Shown here: piece after piece, positions 7,941-15,355 of the stretch | Position numbering within the stretch: position 1 is the stretch's first letter | How the letters are laid out: each line of letters starts with the position of its first letter | Assembly (NCBI GenBank): GCA_964503685.1 | Contig: CAZDAW010000002.1 | Location: forward strand, 22,917 to 86,916 | DNA: 64,000 bases | Source of the DNA: CAZDAW01 sp964503685 | GTDB lineage: Bacteria > Chloroflexota > Anaerolineae > Anaerolineales > Anaerolineaceae | Direction of reading: 5' to 3' | Program-made: the position numbers and the translations under genes | Notes under the pieces: model-generated | Told to the model about the DNA's origin: nothing | The model's database searches: none | The model's input: the letters and a program-made list of their open reading frames with translations, nothing else

Positions 7941-8747
7941 TTATCCCTCGATGGTAAATTCAACGTTTTGGAGTACGTGGTTGGCATCATAACCTGATTG
8001 TGTAAGGATAACCTGTTTTGCTTTTCCATTTTTGGGGTTGTAGGCAATTGGCCCCAACATATTTGCCGTCACATCGAATGGTTCGTTTCTGACATTAAGG
8101 ATTACAAGCCATTTCAAGCCCAACATATCGCGCGCTTCAAGTTGTTTCAGGTCTTCTTTATCGAGACGGGGCTTGTAATCGGGGTTTATGATCCAGGGAT
8201 CTACAACCGGAAAAGTGATTTTGGGCATATCCTGGCAAGCGAGAATCTTAACAGGGCGAAGTTCATCAACAATATTCAAGGTGTATTTTTCCCAATCCGG
8301 GAGGCCTTCCAATCCATTAGTAAAAGTGAGTGAGATTGTCTGGAGGGTAAGGGGTTGCTTTGCCTGGTATGGGCTTTGGGTCTGGATAACTTGTTTACCC
8401 AACCCTTTGGCTGGGTTGATCACCAGTGGACCCAGAAGATTGGCGGTGATGGAGAAAGGGTCCGTTTCAACAGTGATGATAGCAAATGGCGTTACATCTC
8501 TGCTGGAATTCGCTTTTATATCGGCGAGGTCCTCTTTTGTTAAATTGAGCTGGTAATTCGGAAACCATGTGTGAGGATCTGCAACAATGAGAGATACCTT
8601 AGGTTCTTCAACTGATCGAAACAAAAAAATTGGCTTTGTTTCCTTTTTTTGTTCGACGCTAAAGTGTTGCCATTCCGGGTATCCTTCCAGGCCAAAAGGA
8701 AAATACAAGTCTTTAAAAGCCAATCCGCGAGAAGAAGTATTATTCAT
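7941..8747 (-). CDS. fliW: FliW, tandem two-domain version
   Basis: FliW binds and neutralises CsrA and also binds flagellin, coupling flagellin level to translation. FliW is normally about 130-155 residues; this one is 268 and contains two FliW domains in tandem (about 8-131 and 132-266). Each carries the family landmarks: 'FPFGLEGYPEWQHF' versus 'FTNGLEGLPDWEKY', 'VADPHTWFPNYQLNLT' versus 'VVDPWIINPDYKPRLD', and 'ITANLLGPLVIN' versus 'VTANMLGPIAYN', each followed by KQVI-x-TQS-x-Y. The SD GGGAGAG precedes the ATG. A strong sigma-A-type promoter lies 52-80 nt upstream, so fliW-csrA can be transcribed apart from the flagellar operon. Confidence 0.9.
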   Translation of the reverse strand: MNNTSSRGLAFKDLYFPFGLEGYPEWQHFSVEQKKETKPIFLFRSVEEPKVSLIVADPHTWFPNYQLNLTKEDLADIKANSSRDVTPFAIITVETDPFSITANLLGPLVINPAKGLGKQVIQTQSPYQAKQPLTLQTISLTFTNGLEGLPDWEKYTLNIVDELRPVKILACQDMPKITFPVVDPWIINPDYKPRLDKEDLKQLEARDMLGLKWLVILNVRNEPFDVTANMLGPIAYNPKNGKAKQVILTQSGYDANHVLQNVEFTIEG

Positions 8748-8798
8748 AGCACTCTCCCGTTCAAACAGTAAGATTGGTGTTAAACTTAAACTAAATTT

Positions 8799-8827
8799 AT
8801 TATAGGGTAATTAGTCGAGGTAGTCAA
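8799..8827 (-). promoter_or_regulatory. Sigma-A-type promoter for fliW-csrA
   Basis: On the minus strand TTGACT (8827-8822), exactly 17 nt, then TATAAT (8804-8799): a near-perfect vegetative promoter. The -35 lies inside the last codons of flgL. The expected start is near 8792, giving a leader of about 45 nt before the fliW ATG at 8747. This would give fliW-csrA housekeeping expression. Confidence 0.7.
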
Positions 8828-9713
8828 ATAAATTGAGCGCCGATAATACCTGACTATTAACCTCTAATACAATTTGATAAGAGGTTTTCCAAAGCTGCAA
8901 CTCAGAGATTGCCTCAGCCGCTTTGATATCTTCTCTCGTGGATAACAGGGCTTTGATTTGAGTCTGGGTCTTTTCAGTGCGGCTAATGATCGTTTGTAGA
9001 TCTCGCTGGCGCGCGCCAGTGGTTGTTCTTGTCAGGATAAGATTATCAATGGCCGGTTGTAACTGTGTGTTAACCGCTGTTTGAAGAGCTGTTGTGTCAT
9101 TTGTCTCTAACGCCAGACGGATGCTGTCAATAGCCTGAATTAATGGTGTGAAGGTTGCGTCGCCATTGATGTTGATGGTAATGTTATGCCCTGGACTGAT
9201 TGTACGCACGATGTCACTGGTATCTCCATTGTATGTAACAGTTCCCAAAGCAGGCGGTGTCGCCGGGGGTGTATAAGTGAAAGGCACCGTATTGACCTGG
9301 AATCCGGAGAAAATATAATTTCCCAAATGATTCGTGTTGGCAATTTCAACAGCCTGCAAAATAATGGATTCCATTTCCTTACCAGTAATAGCTCGTTCAT
9401 CTGCACCCTGGGTGTCTGATATGCTGCTTTGAGCAAGCGTCAATGCACGAGTGGCCAGTTCGGTAATATCTTTCATGGCCTTTTCAGTTGCAGACATCCA
9501 GTCGTTAGTTGTGTACATGGTGTTAAGGTATGCGTTTGACATATTTAATGAAGAACGAAGGCTCATTGATGTTACAGCGGTAGCTGGATCATCAGAAGCA
9601 TACTCAATCTTTTTACCAGTAGCTATTTGCTGTTCAAGTTTATAAATAGCTTCCTGGTTGTCGTTGATATAACGCAAACTGTTTTCAACCATCATCCGAT
9701 TAGTGATTCGCAT
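8811..9713 (-). CDS. flgL: FlgL, hook-filament junction protein 2
   Basis: FlgL links the hook-side FlgK ring to the flagellin filament. The N-terminus 'MRITNRMMVENSLRYINDNQ' is the flagellin/FlgL-type D0 helix, and the C-terminal region carries the matching 'AEAISELQLWKTSYQIVLEV' helix. The length is 300 residues. I start at ATG 9713, preceded by AGAGG, rather than the longer frame that runs back into flgK. It follows flgK by 10 nt, the conserved flgK-flgL order, and the late promoter upstream of flgM is likely to drive it. Confidence 0.9.
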   Translation of the reverse strand: MRITNRMMVENSLRYINDNQEAIYKLEQQIATGKKIEYASDDPATAVTSMSLRSSLNMSNAYLNTMYTTNDWMSATEKAMKDITELATRALTLAQSSISDTQGADERAITGKEMESIILQAVEIANTNHLGNYIFSGFQVNTVPFTYTPPATPPALGTVTYNGDTSDIVRTISPGHNITININGDATFTPLIQAIDSIRLALETNDTTALQTAVNTQLQPAIDNLILTRTTTGARQRDLQTIISRTEKTQTQIKALLSTREDIKAAEAISELQLWKTSYQIVLEVNSQVLSALNLFDYLD

Positions 9714-9723
9714 ACAACACCTC

Positions 9724-11172
9724 TTACCTTCCGACCAGGCCGGTCGAGTTAATAATTCTATCAAGCATCTCATCGAAAGCGGTCAACAGCCGAGATGCAG
9801 CTTCAAAAGCGCGCTGTTCTTTTGCTAGATTGGCGGCTTCTTCATCCAGGTTTACACCGCTTACTGATTCGCTCATTGAGTTTAATGACTCTGCTACCAT
9901 TTGGTGGTCAGTAGCGTAATCTTTGGCCTGTTCGATAGCCAATCCGAATTTTCCGACTTGCTGAGTGTAAAAGTTGTTAAACGTGGTTGTACCGCCGCCC
10001 ATTAATAATTCATATTGTACATTGGTGATTGCATTCGCGTTCGAGCCATCGCCGGCTGAGTTTATTGTTTGTGCGGCTGCAATACGACTGGGATGTCCAA
10101 GAATTTCACTGTTAATATGGATCTGCGCCGCAGCGCCGCCGGTTCCACTCAAATCAAATAAAGCCGGGCTGCGATCGTAAGGTGGGGCCGGAGGCGGGGG
10201 CGACGCCGTCCAGGTGGTATCCAGGCTATAACCGGATTGTTGCAGTTCATTGATTCGGGTAGCAAATGCTTGCGCAAGCTCATTCAATCCATTAATTTGG
10301 GTGACAATATCTTCATCGCGAGCTTCTAATAAACCTTTGATTTCGCCTCTGGGAGCGTTGATGAGTTGGCCGTTGTCTTCCCAACGTACTTCTACCAAAT
10401 TATCGTTAGCAGGATTAGGCTCAGCGGTTAACTTCAGAACTGAATTGCCCATAACTAAAATGTGCCCGCCAATAGAAACCATAACTTCGCCATTCTCTTG
10501 CTGTTGCGATGTAGCGCCAGTCAACTCTGCCAAGCGGTCGAGCAAGACATCGCGTTTATCAGATAGATCATTGGGTTGGTCGCCAACTGAAGTTACCCGC
10601 CGGATTTCTATGTTGATGCGTGCAATTTGCTCGGCTATACTGTTAACTTCTTGCACATTCTGTTGAAGAGAAAGATCCTGGTCTTTACGGATCATTCTCA
10701 ATTGTTCTGAACGCCAATTGAAAGCATCCGCTACTTGTTTGGCGCGGTCAATCAAATCTTCTCGCAAGGGAATACTCTGCGGGTCATCTGCCACGGCTTT
10801 CCAGCCTGCCCAAAAATTATCCAACTTTGAGGTGAGACTGTCGGTCGATGTCTCAGCCAGGGATACTTCCACTTGTTTAAGAATATCTCGTTTAACTTCC
10901 CAGCGTTTTGCTTCACCGCTTTCCTGACGATATCTTCCATCAAAAAAGTCCAGATTAAAACGCCGAATACGCTGGACATATACCCCGGTACCAATTTGTC
11001 CGGCGGTACCCATACCGATGCTGTAAGCTGTTCCGGCCGCCAGTACTGCTTCCTGACGCGAATAGCCTTCGGTGTTGGCATTGGCTACGTTGTGATTGGT
11101 AACCTGAATTGCTTGCTGGTGTGTAAGGACAGCTCGAAGCGCTAGATTAATCCCAGAGAATAATGTAGACAT
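9724..11172 (-). CDS. flgK: FlgK, hook-filament junction protein 1
   Basis: FlgK forms the first hook-filament junction ring. The 482-residue protein begins 'MSTLFSGINLALRAVLTHQQ' and contains 'NHNVANANTEGYSRQEAVLA', the FlgK signature. It ends with 'VNLDEEAANLAKEQRAFEAA', the C-terminal axial helix also typical of FlgK. The Pro-rich stretch around residue 320 lies in a surface domain. TGAGGT precedes the ATG. It lies between flgN, its chaperone, and flgL. Confidence 0.92.
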   Translation of the reverse strand: MSTLFSGINLALRAVLTHQQAIQVTNHNVANANTEGYSRQEAVLAAGTAYSIGMGTAGQIGTGVYVQRIRRFNLDFFDGRYRQESGEAKRWEVKRDILKQVEVSLAETSTDSLTSKLDNFWAGWKAVADDPQSIPLREDLIDRAKQVADAFNWRSEQLRMIRKDQDLSLQQNVQEVNSIAEQIARINIEIRRVTSVGDQPNDLSDKRDVLLDRLAELTGATSQQQENGEVMVSIGGHILVMGNSVLKLTAEPNPANDNLVEVRWEDNGQLINAPRGEIKGLLEARDEDIVTQINGLNELAQAFATRINELQQSGYSLDTTWTASPPPPAPPYDRSPALFDLSGTGGAAAQIHINSEILGHPSRIAAAQTINSAGDGSNANAITNVQYELLMGGGTTTFNNFYTQQVGKFGLAIEQAKDYATDHQMVAESLNSMSESVSGVNLDEEAANLAKEQRAFEAASRLLTAFDEMLDRIINSTGLVGR

Positions 11173-11189
11173 ACAATCACCTCAAATAA

Positions 11190-11702
11190 TTACGCGCGAT
11201 GATCCACATCCCATACAACGCCTTGTTGTTCGTTTATGGGTACGCCTGGAGGTTGGTACCCAATCGAAGGCTGATAGAGACTTAATAAGAATACCTGGGT
11301 AGCATCCAGCCACTCCAAAGTAGTTGTAGCCAGGATACGATTGGCGTTACTTAAATCCTTGGCCTGTTTGACGAGCGTCAGAATGCCTTCATGAAGTCGA
11401 CCGAGTCTGCCAGATACGCCGGGTTCCATACGGCTGATTATTTCGTTCAGGGTCAGTTTATTTGCTTCCAGTCCGCTGTTTTTTGCCATTTCTTCGGTAA
11501 TCATCCGACGCGAATCTTCCAATTGGCTGATTTCATCCAACAAGACCTCTTTATCTTCGACCAGAGGAAGTAAAGCGGAAGCATCAGCTTTTGTGAGCGC
11601 CGTATGCTCATCTTTAGTTAAAGCAATAAGTGATTGCAAAGAACGAAATTCTTTAACCAATAAATCTTCCAATGAGGTCGAGAATTCCTGTAAATTTTCC
11701 AT
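11190..11702 (-). CDS. flgN: FlgN, export chaperone for FlgK/FlgL
   Basis: FlgN-family chaperones bind the C-terminal helices of FlgK and FlgL and deliver them to the export gate. The 170-residue product is mostly helical with the FlgN pattern of 'LLVKEFRSLQSLIALTKDEH' near the start, the conserved 'EKEVLL'-like 'VEDKEVLLDEISQLEDSRR', and a second long helix. GGAG precedes the ATG. The flgM-flgN-flgK-flgL order supports the call. Confidence 0.8.
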   Translation of the reverse strand: MENLQEFSTSLEDLLVKEFRSLQSLIALTKDEHTALTKADASALLPLVEDKEVLLDEISQLEDSRRMITEEMAKNSGLEANKLTLNEIISRMEPGVSGRLGRLHEGILTLVKQAKDLSNANRILATTTLEWLDATQVFLLSLYQPSIGYQPPGVPINEQQGVVWDVDHRA

Positions 11703-11747
11703 TTGTTATCTTTTCTCCTTTGCAACCTGTTCAAACTGCAGCGGTCG

Positions 11748-12056
11748 TTATTCTTTGTTGATTATTATCGATCTCAACCGGAGAGCAAGATTATCGTAGG
11801 ATATTTCATAAGCGCCGGTTTCAATTTGATCTTTCAACTGTTTCACTCTCTCATTACGCACTTCTGGCGTTTCATCAAATGCTGTTCGGGCTTTAGCCAG
11901 TTCACGAGCCTTGCTTGAAAACTCCGCTTTATCTTTTGAGCCGGTTGCATCGACGCTCAAAGATTGTTCACTGATACGTCCAGTTTTATCTACATTGTGA
12001 GCGGCTTCGGACATATTCGGCGGCAGGGGAGTGATTCCGCTATTTTCAACCTTCAT
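11748..12056 (-). CDS. flgM: FlgM, anti-sigma-28 factor
   Basis: FlgM holds sigma-28 (FliA) inactive until the hook is complete and FlgM is exported. The 102-residue protein has the FlgM layout: a disordered N-terminal half and a C-terminal binding part including 'SSKARELAKARTAFDETPEV' and 'QLKDQIETGAYEISYDNLA', where 'V..LK..I..G.Y.....LA' is the family signature. GGAGG lies 8 nt upstream of ATG 12056. A good sigma-28 promoter (12102-12128) precedes the gene, giving the known FliA-FlgM feedback arrangement; fliA itself is 2 kb away. Confidence 0.88.
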   Translation of the reverse strand: MKVENSGITPLPPNMSEAAHNVDKTGRISEQSLSVDATGSKDKAEFSSKARELAKARTAFDETPEVRNERVKQLKDQIETGAYEISYDNLALRLRSIIINKE

Positions 12057-12101
12057 GTTTCGTTCCTCCAGAACTAATTAAATAGAAATTCCATTTCCTA
12101 T

Positions 12102-12128
12102 ATATCGGTATTATTTTAAAATACTTTA
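12102..12128 (-). promoter_or_regulatory. Sigma-28 (FliA) promoter of flgM-flgN-flgK-flgL
   Basis: The minus strand reads TAAAGTAT (12128-12121), 11 nt, ACCGATAT (12109-12102). The sigma-28 consensus is TAAAGTTT-N11-GCCGATAA, so the -35 matches 7/8, the spacing is exact and the -10 matches 6/8. The expected start is near 12095, about 40 nt before the flgM ATG. The -35 overlaps the last codon of the upstream flgG/flgF gene. fliA is encoded in the same window. Confidence 0.75.
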
Positions 12129-12857
12129 CTTCCTCATATTAATTGCCTGTGAAATCATTTGATCGGTATAGGTAAAAGACCGCGCGGCCATTTGATATGA
12201 GCGTCCGAGTACTATCATACTTGTCATTTCCTCAGAGAGACTGACGTTTGATCGTTCCAGAGTTGATGCGAGTATCGAACCATAATGTTCGGTCCCAGCG
12301 ACACCTGATTGCACCTGCCCCGATGCTTCTGTTTCCAACCAGCAATTGTCGCCATAACCTTCCAAACCAGTCGGACATGGGAAACGGCTGATCAGAATGG
12401 TTCCAACTTTTTTCTGAGTATCGCCAACGTTAGCCATGACGCTGCCATCAGGCTTGACATAGTAGTCCGTTGCTTCCTGAGGGATATTCCCCTCCCAAAC
12501 AAGCGGATAACCCTTTGCATTAACGAGCTGTCCCTCTGCATTCACATGGAATTGACCGTCACGAGTATAAGCGACTTTCCCATCTGGCAACGTTACTGAA
12601 AAATAACCCTCGCCCCGAATTGTTAAATCCAATGGATTCTCCGTTGTTTGCAATGTGCCCGGTTTCATGGATTGAGACGTGTCTGCAATCATGACCCCGT
12701 TTTGAGTTTGCTGGAATAGTTCCTGAAAGTTCATTCGGTCTTTCTTGTAACCAATGGTATTGATATTTGAAATGTTACTTGCTACAGTATCCAGGTTACT
12801 TAGACGAGAAAGCATCGATGCACGGTTGATATTTATTATTTCACTTAATGACGCCAT
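12126..12857 (-). CDS. Flagellar hook-basal body protein (FlgF/FlgG-type rod protein)
   Basis: A 243-residue rod protein of the FlgF/FlgG family. It has the axial N-terminal motif 'LDTVASNISNINTIGYKKDR' (about 22-41), the central 'RGEGYFSVTLPDGKVAYTRD' block, and a C-terminal 'LERSNVSLSEEMTSMIVLGR' helix. It is shorter than the downstream FlgG and more divergent. I cannot tell FlgF from FlgG by sequence alone, though the order and length suggest the proximal-rod role. CTGGAG precedes the ATG. Its 3' end overlaps the flgM promoter. Confidence 0.82.
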   Translation of the reverse strand: MASLSEIININRASMLSRLSNLDTVASNISNINTIGYKKDRMNFQELFQQTQNGVMIADTSQSMKPGTLQTTENPLDLTIRGEGYFSVTLPDGKVAYTRDGQFHVNAEGQLVNAKGYPLVWEGNIPQEATDYYVKPDGSVMANVGDTQKKVGTILISRFPCPTGLEGYGDNCWLETEASGQVQSGVAGTEHYGSILASTLERSNVSLSEEMTSMIVLGRSYQMAARSFTYTDQMISQAINMRK

Positions 12858-12895
12858 ATTATTCTCCAGATATGCTACGCTGAATCATTCCCGAT

Positions 12896-13714
12896 CTATA
12901 AAACGCGTCCAAGGGTGGTAATTGAACGCCCAACCAACTCGTCTTGCAGTTGCACAACTTTTTGCGCCGATTCATAAGCGCGGGTGACCGATATCATTTG
13001 GGTCATAATTTCTGATGCATTTGCATTGGATGCTTCAAGGTAACCCTGTTGGACCGTACCTGGCTCATTTCCGGTTGGAGCAACCTTGCCGATGAAGGTA
13101 TTGTTTTCGCCCCGTTGCAATTCATTTTCGGGGTCATTGAACATAGCGATTCCTAATTCGCCAACGGCCACTCCATCCACCTCCATTTGACCGTTGGTCA
13201 ATACGGTAAAGTCTCCTTCAGGCAGTGTTATAGGTTGACCTGAATTATTCAATACCTGATACCCTTCTACAGTCACAAGCTGCCCTGACGCATCACGGTG
13301 GAAACGACCGTCGCGAGTATATCGTTCGCCTTGAGGGGTGTTAATTCGGAAGAAGCCTTCGCCGTGTATGGCCAGGTCAAAATCTTCGCCTGTGCTTTTT
13401 ATGGGACCGGTGGAATAGTCAGTAACTTCTTCGTTGATTTCAACGCCTAAACCCAGGTCGCCTAAATAATCGAGTTGAGTGTTAGTGGTTTTGCCAATTG
13501 TAACCAAAACAGGGTTGGTTAATGCCACACTGGGTAAATCAGTTGATGAGGTTGATGCTTGATTGACAACTGGCTTCTGTACATAATCATCCATGGTGAG
13601 GAGTATTTGCTTAAAGCCAGGAGTATCCAAATTGGCGATATTATGCGCCAGGGCTTTTTGCCGGTTAATCCCGGCGAGCATGGCAGAAGCTGCTGAATAT
13701 AATGCTTTTATCAT
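12896..13714 (-). CDS. flgG: FlgG, distal rod protein
   Basis: FlgG builds the distal rod. The 272-residue protein begins 'MIKALYSAASAMLAGINRQK' with 'LAHNIANLDTPGFKQILLTM', contains 'AIHGEGFFRINTPQGERYTR', and ends with 'ASNANASEIMTQMISVTRAY', a close match to the FlgG C-terminal motif. The length is slightly above E. coli FlgG. Its ATG overlaps the stop of the upstream gene by 4 nt (ATGA), so the two are coupled. Confidence 0.85.
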   Translation of the reverse strand: MIKALYSAASAMLAGINRQKALAHNIANLDTPGFKQILLTMDDYVQKPVVNQASTSSTDLPSVALTNPVLVTIGKTTNTQLDYLGDLGLGVEINEEVTDYSTGPIKSTGEDFDLAIHGEGFFRINTPQGERYTRDGRFHRDASGQLVTVEGYQVLNNSGQPITLPEGDFTVLTNGQMEVDGVAVGELGIAMFNDPENELQRGENNTFIGKVAPTGNEPGTVQQGYLEASNANASEIMTQMISVTRAYESAQKVVQLQDELVGRSITTLGRVL

Positions 13715-14127
13715 CTATAAACCTCCATTGTTGATTTACTGACCTGATTCAGGTTAAGCACCAATCGAATTTCATCACGCGTCATTCCCATCTGACGAGC
13801 TATATCGATATCACCCATGCCGCCTGCGGCCATCGCATTGATAATCTGATTTCGTTCTGTCGGCGAGGATTGAGGAATCTGATTGCTTTGAGGCGACTTT
13901 TGTTGCGCGGCGGAAATCAGTGTGCGAAAATCATCCTGCGCCATCAGTCCGGTGGAAGTTGTTGATAACCTGGGTTCCTGGGTGGTTTTTACGAGGTTGC
14001 GCAAATTGGTAACAACCGGCGATAGCCGTTCCGCCTGTGACTGGTTACCCTTGTTGAGGGCTGTTTCGCGTGCTAATTGGATCAGGTTCAGAGTATCGGA
14101 AAGCAAATTAGAAGATATTGTGTTCAT
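13711..14127 (-). CDS. Unrecognised flagellar-operon protein with C-terminal HTH-like segment
   Basis: A 138-residue protein I cannot assign. The N-terminal half is helical and Asn/Gln/Ser-rich; the middle is low-complexity. The last 45 residues look like a small helix-turn-helix: 'IINAMAAGGMGDIDIARQM' then 'GMTRDEIRLVLNLNQ'. This recalls the C-terminal 'IA..LGI..GEVELLLNL' element of DUF6115-type proteins in clostridial flagellar operons. It lies between fliA (3 nt gap) and flgG (ATGA overlap), so it is co-translated with rod genes. A regulatory or rod-assembly function is possible but unproven. Confidence 0.6.
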   Translation of the reverse strand: MNTISSNLLSDTLNLIQLARETALNKGNQSQAERLSPVVTNLRNLVKTTQEPRLSTTSTGLMAQDDFRTLISAAQQKSPQSNQIPQSSPTERNQIINAMAAGGMGDIDIARQMGMTRDEIRLVLNLNQVSKSTMEVYR

Positions 14128-14130
14128 AAC

Positions 14131-15012
14131 TTAAAATCCTTTGCTTGCCATATTGCGAGTATTATGCGGGCGTCCATCGTGAGCTATGTTTTTTGAATGG
14201 CGTTGTGCTGGCTGATGTGCAGTACTCGTTGATTTTTGCGCCACAGCCAGATTGTTTTCATAATTTGACAGGATCGCTTTAAGGCTGGTTATCGCACGAG
14301 CGTGTAGCTGGCAGGCTCGCGATTCTGATATTTCTAATACGGCTCCAATTTCTTTTAGGGTTAGATCTTCGTAATAATATAGTGAAAGTACAAGCTGCTC
14401 TCTTTCAGGGAGGGCTTTTAGGGCTGATATCAGCCGTATTTTTAGTTCCTCTTCGTCCAAAATTTCGGAAGGATCCGCTTGATTCTCATCTGCGAGTAAT
14501 TCGTGCAATGAAACGTCTGCTTCACTATCTGATTCAACAATTGTATCCAGTGACATAATGACTCTGCTTGAATCGATTAAAGCCTGATGCACTTTGGGTA
14601 GATCAAGATCGAGGTGGATTGCCAGTTCCTCATCGGTTGGAGCGCGTTCCAGAGTTCCCCAGAGTGTCATCATGGCATTTTGCACAGACCGGGCTCTCTG
14701 ACGAGCAGTTCGCGAAAGCCAATCCAGAGACCGTAAGTAATCGAGGACTCTACCGCGTATTCGCAAAGTGGCGTAAGTAGAAAACTGGGTACCGAAACTT
14801 GCATCGAAACGGTCAATAGCCTCAATGAGTCCCAATAAACCCTGACTTACGAGGTCTTCATAATCGGCTCCCATTTCTTGCGACATCCCCAGCCGTCCTA
14901 GAATATAATGAACCAACGGGATAAAGTGCAGAATTATTTCTTCCCGTATCTGAGGATCATGAGAGGAGATATATCTGGAAATCAGATCAGCTTCACCGTT
15001 TTGAGGAGTCAT
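14131..15012 (-). CDS. fliA: FliA, flagellar sigma factor (sigma-28 family)
   Basis: This is the alternative sigma factor for late flagellar genes. Region 2 is seen at about 45-110 ('DYEDLVSQGLLGLIEAIDRF', 'FSTYATLRIRGRVLDYLRSL'), region 3 follows, and region 4 is at about 195-245 ('ALPEREQLVLSLYYYEDLTL', 'EIGAVLEISESRACQLHARA'). These are group 3 FliA/WhiG features. It has 293 residues with a 45-residue basic, His-rich C-terminal tail beyond region 4 that FliA usually lacks. The sigma-28-like promoter before flgM gives a target within the window. Confidence 0.92.
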   Translation of the reverse strand: MTPQNGEADLISRYISSHDPQIREEIILHFIPLVHYILGRLGMSQEMGADYEDLVSQGLLGLIEAIDRFDASFGTQFSTYATLRIRGRVLDYLRSLDWLSRTARQRARSVQNAMMTLWGTLERAPTDEELAIHLDLDLPKVHQALIDSSRVIMSLDTIVESDSEADVSLHELLADENQADPSEILDEEELKIRLISALKALPEREQLVLSLYYYEDLTLKEIGAVLEISESRACQLHARAITSLKAILSNYENNLAVAQKSTSTAHQPAQRHSKNIAHDGRPHNTRNMASKGF

Positions 15013-15019
15013 CAGTTAT

Positions 15020-15355
15020 TTAAGCCTCAACTTCTTTCGTGTGATTGGCTAATTTTTCTTCTTCGATCATTTGCTCTGCCTGAGCGCTGACGGCTTTCAT
15101 GGTGCCGTCTGTAATTATCCAACTTATTATCCACATGACGATCCCGACAATAACGATTGCGGCGCATGTGCGTGTGATAGCCAGAACGAGGCCGCTTCCG
15201 GAAAGTAAAGAAGTAACGGCAGTTATGATGCCAGACAGGGTGACGATTATGAAAGCTGTTGTATACGTGAACTCTAAAATTACTGGCAATTTAGGGTAAT
15301 TTTCGCGGCGCTGGATCTTTTTGGGCTTAGGTTTTTTTGCTTCTTTTTTACTCAT
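15020..15355 (-). CDS. Small two-helix membrane protein, unknown
   Basis: A 111-residue protein with a Lys-rich N-terminus ('KKEAKKPKPKKIQRRENY'), two hydrophobic helices at about 27-53 and 58-83, and a charged C-terminal tail. I do not recognise a family. It sits between flhF (ATGA overlap with the end of flhF) and fliA, the slot that often holds flhG. FlhG is an MRP/MinD-type ATPase and this protein is not related to it. A role in flagellar placement or assembly is only suggested by position. Confidence 0.6.
   Translation of the reverse strand: MSKKEAKKPKPKKIQRRENYPKLPVILEFTYTTAFIIVTLSGIITAVTSLLSGSGLVLAITRTCAAIVIVGIVMWIISWIITDGTMKAVSAQAEQMIEEEKLANHTKEVEA

Noticed and set aside
8839..8846. 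Plus-strand GCCGATAA inside flgL as a sigma-28 promoter
   Set aside because: It is antisense to flgL codons, has no -35 at the right distance and no plus-strand gene follows.
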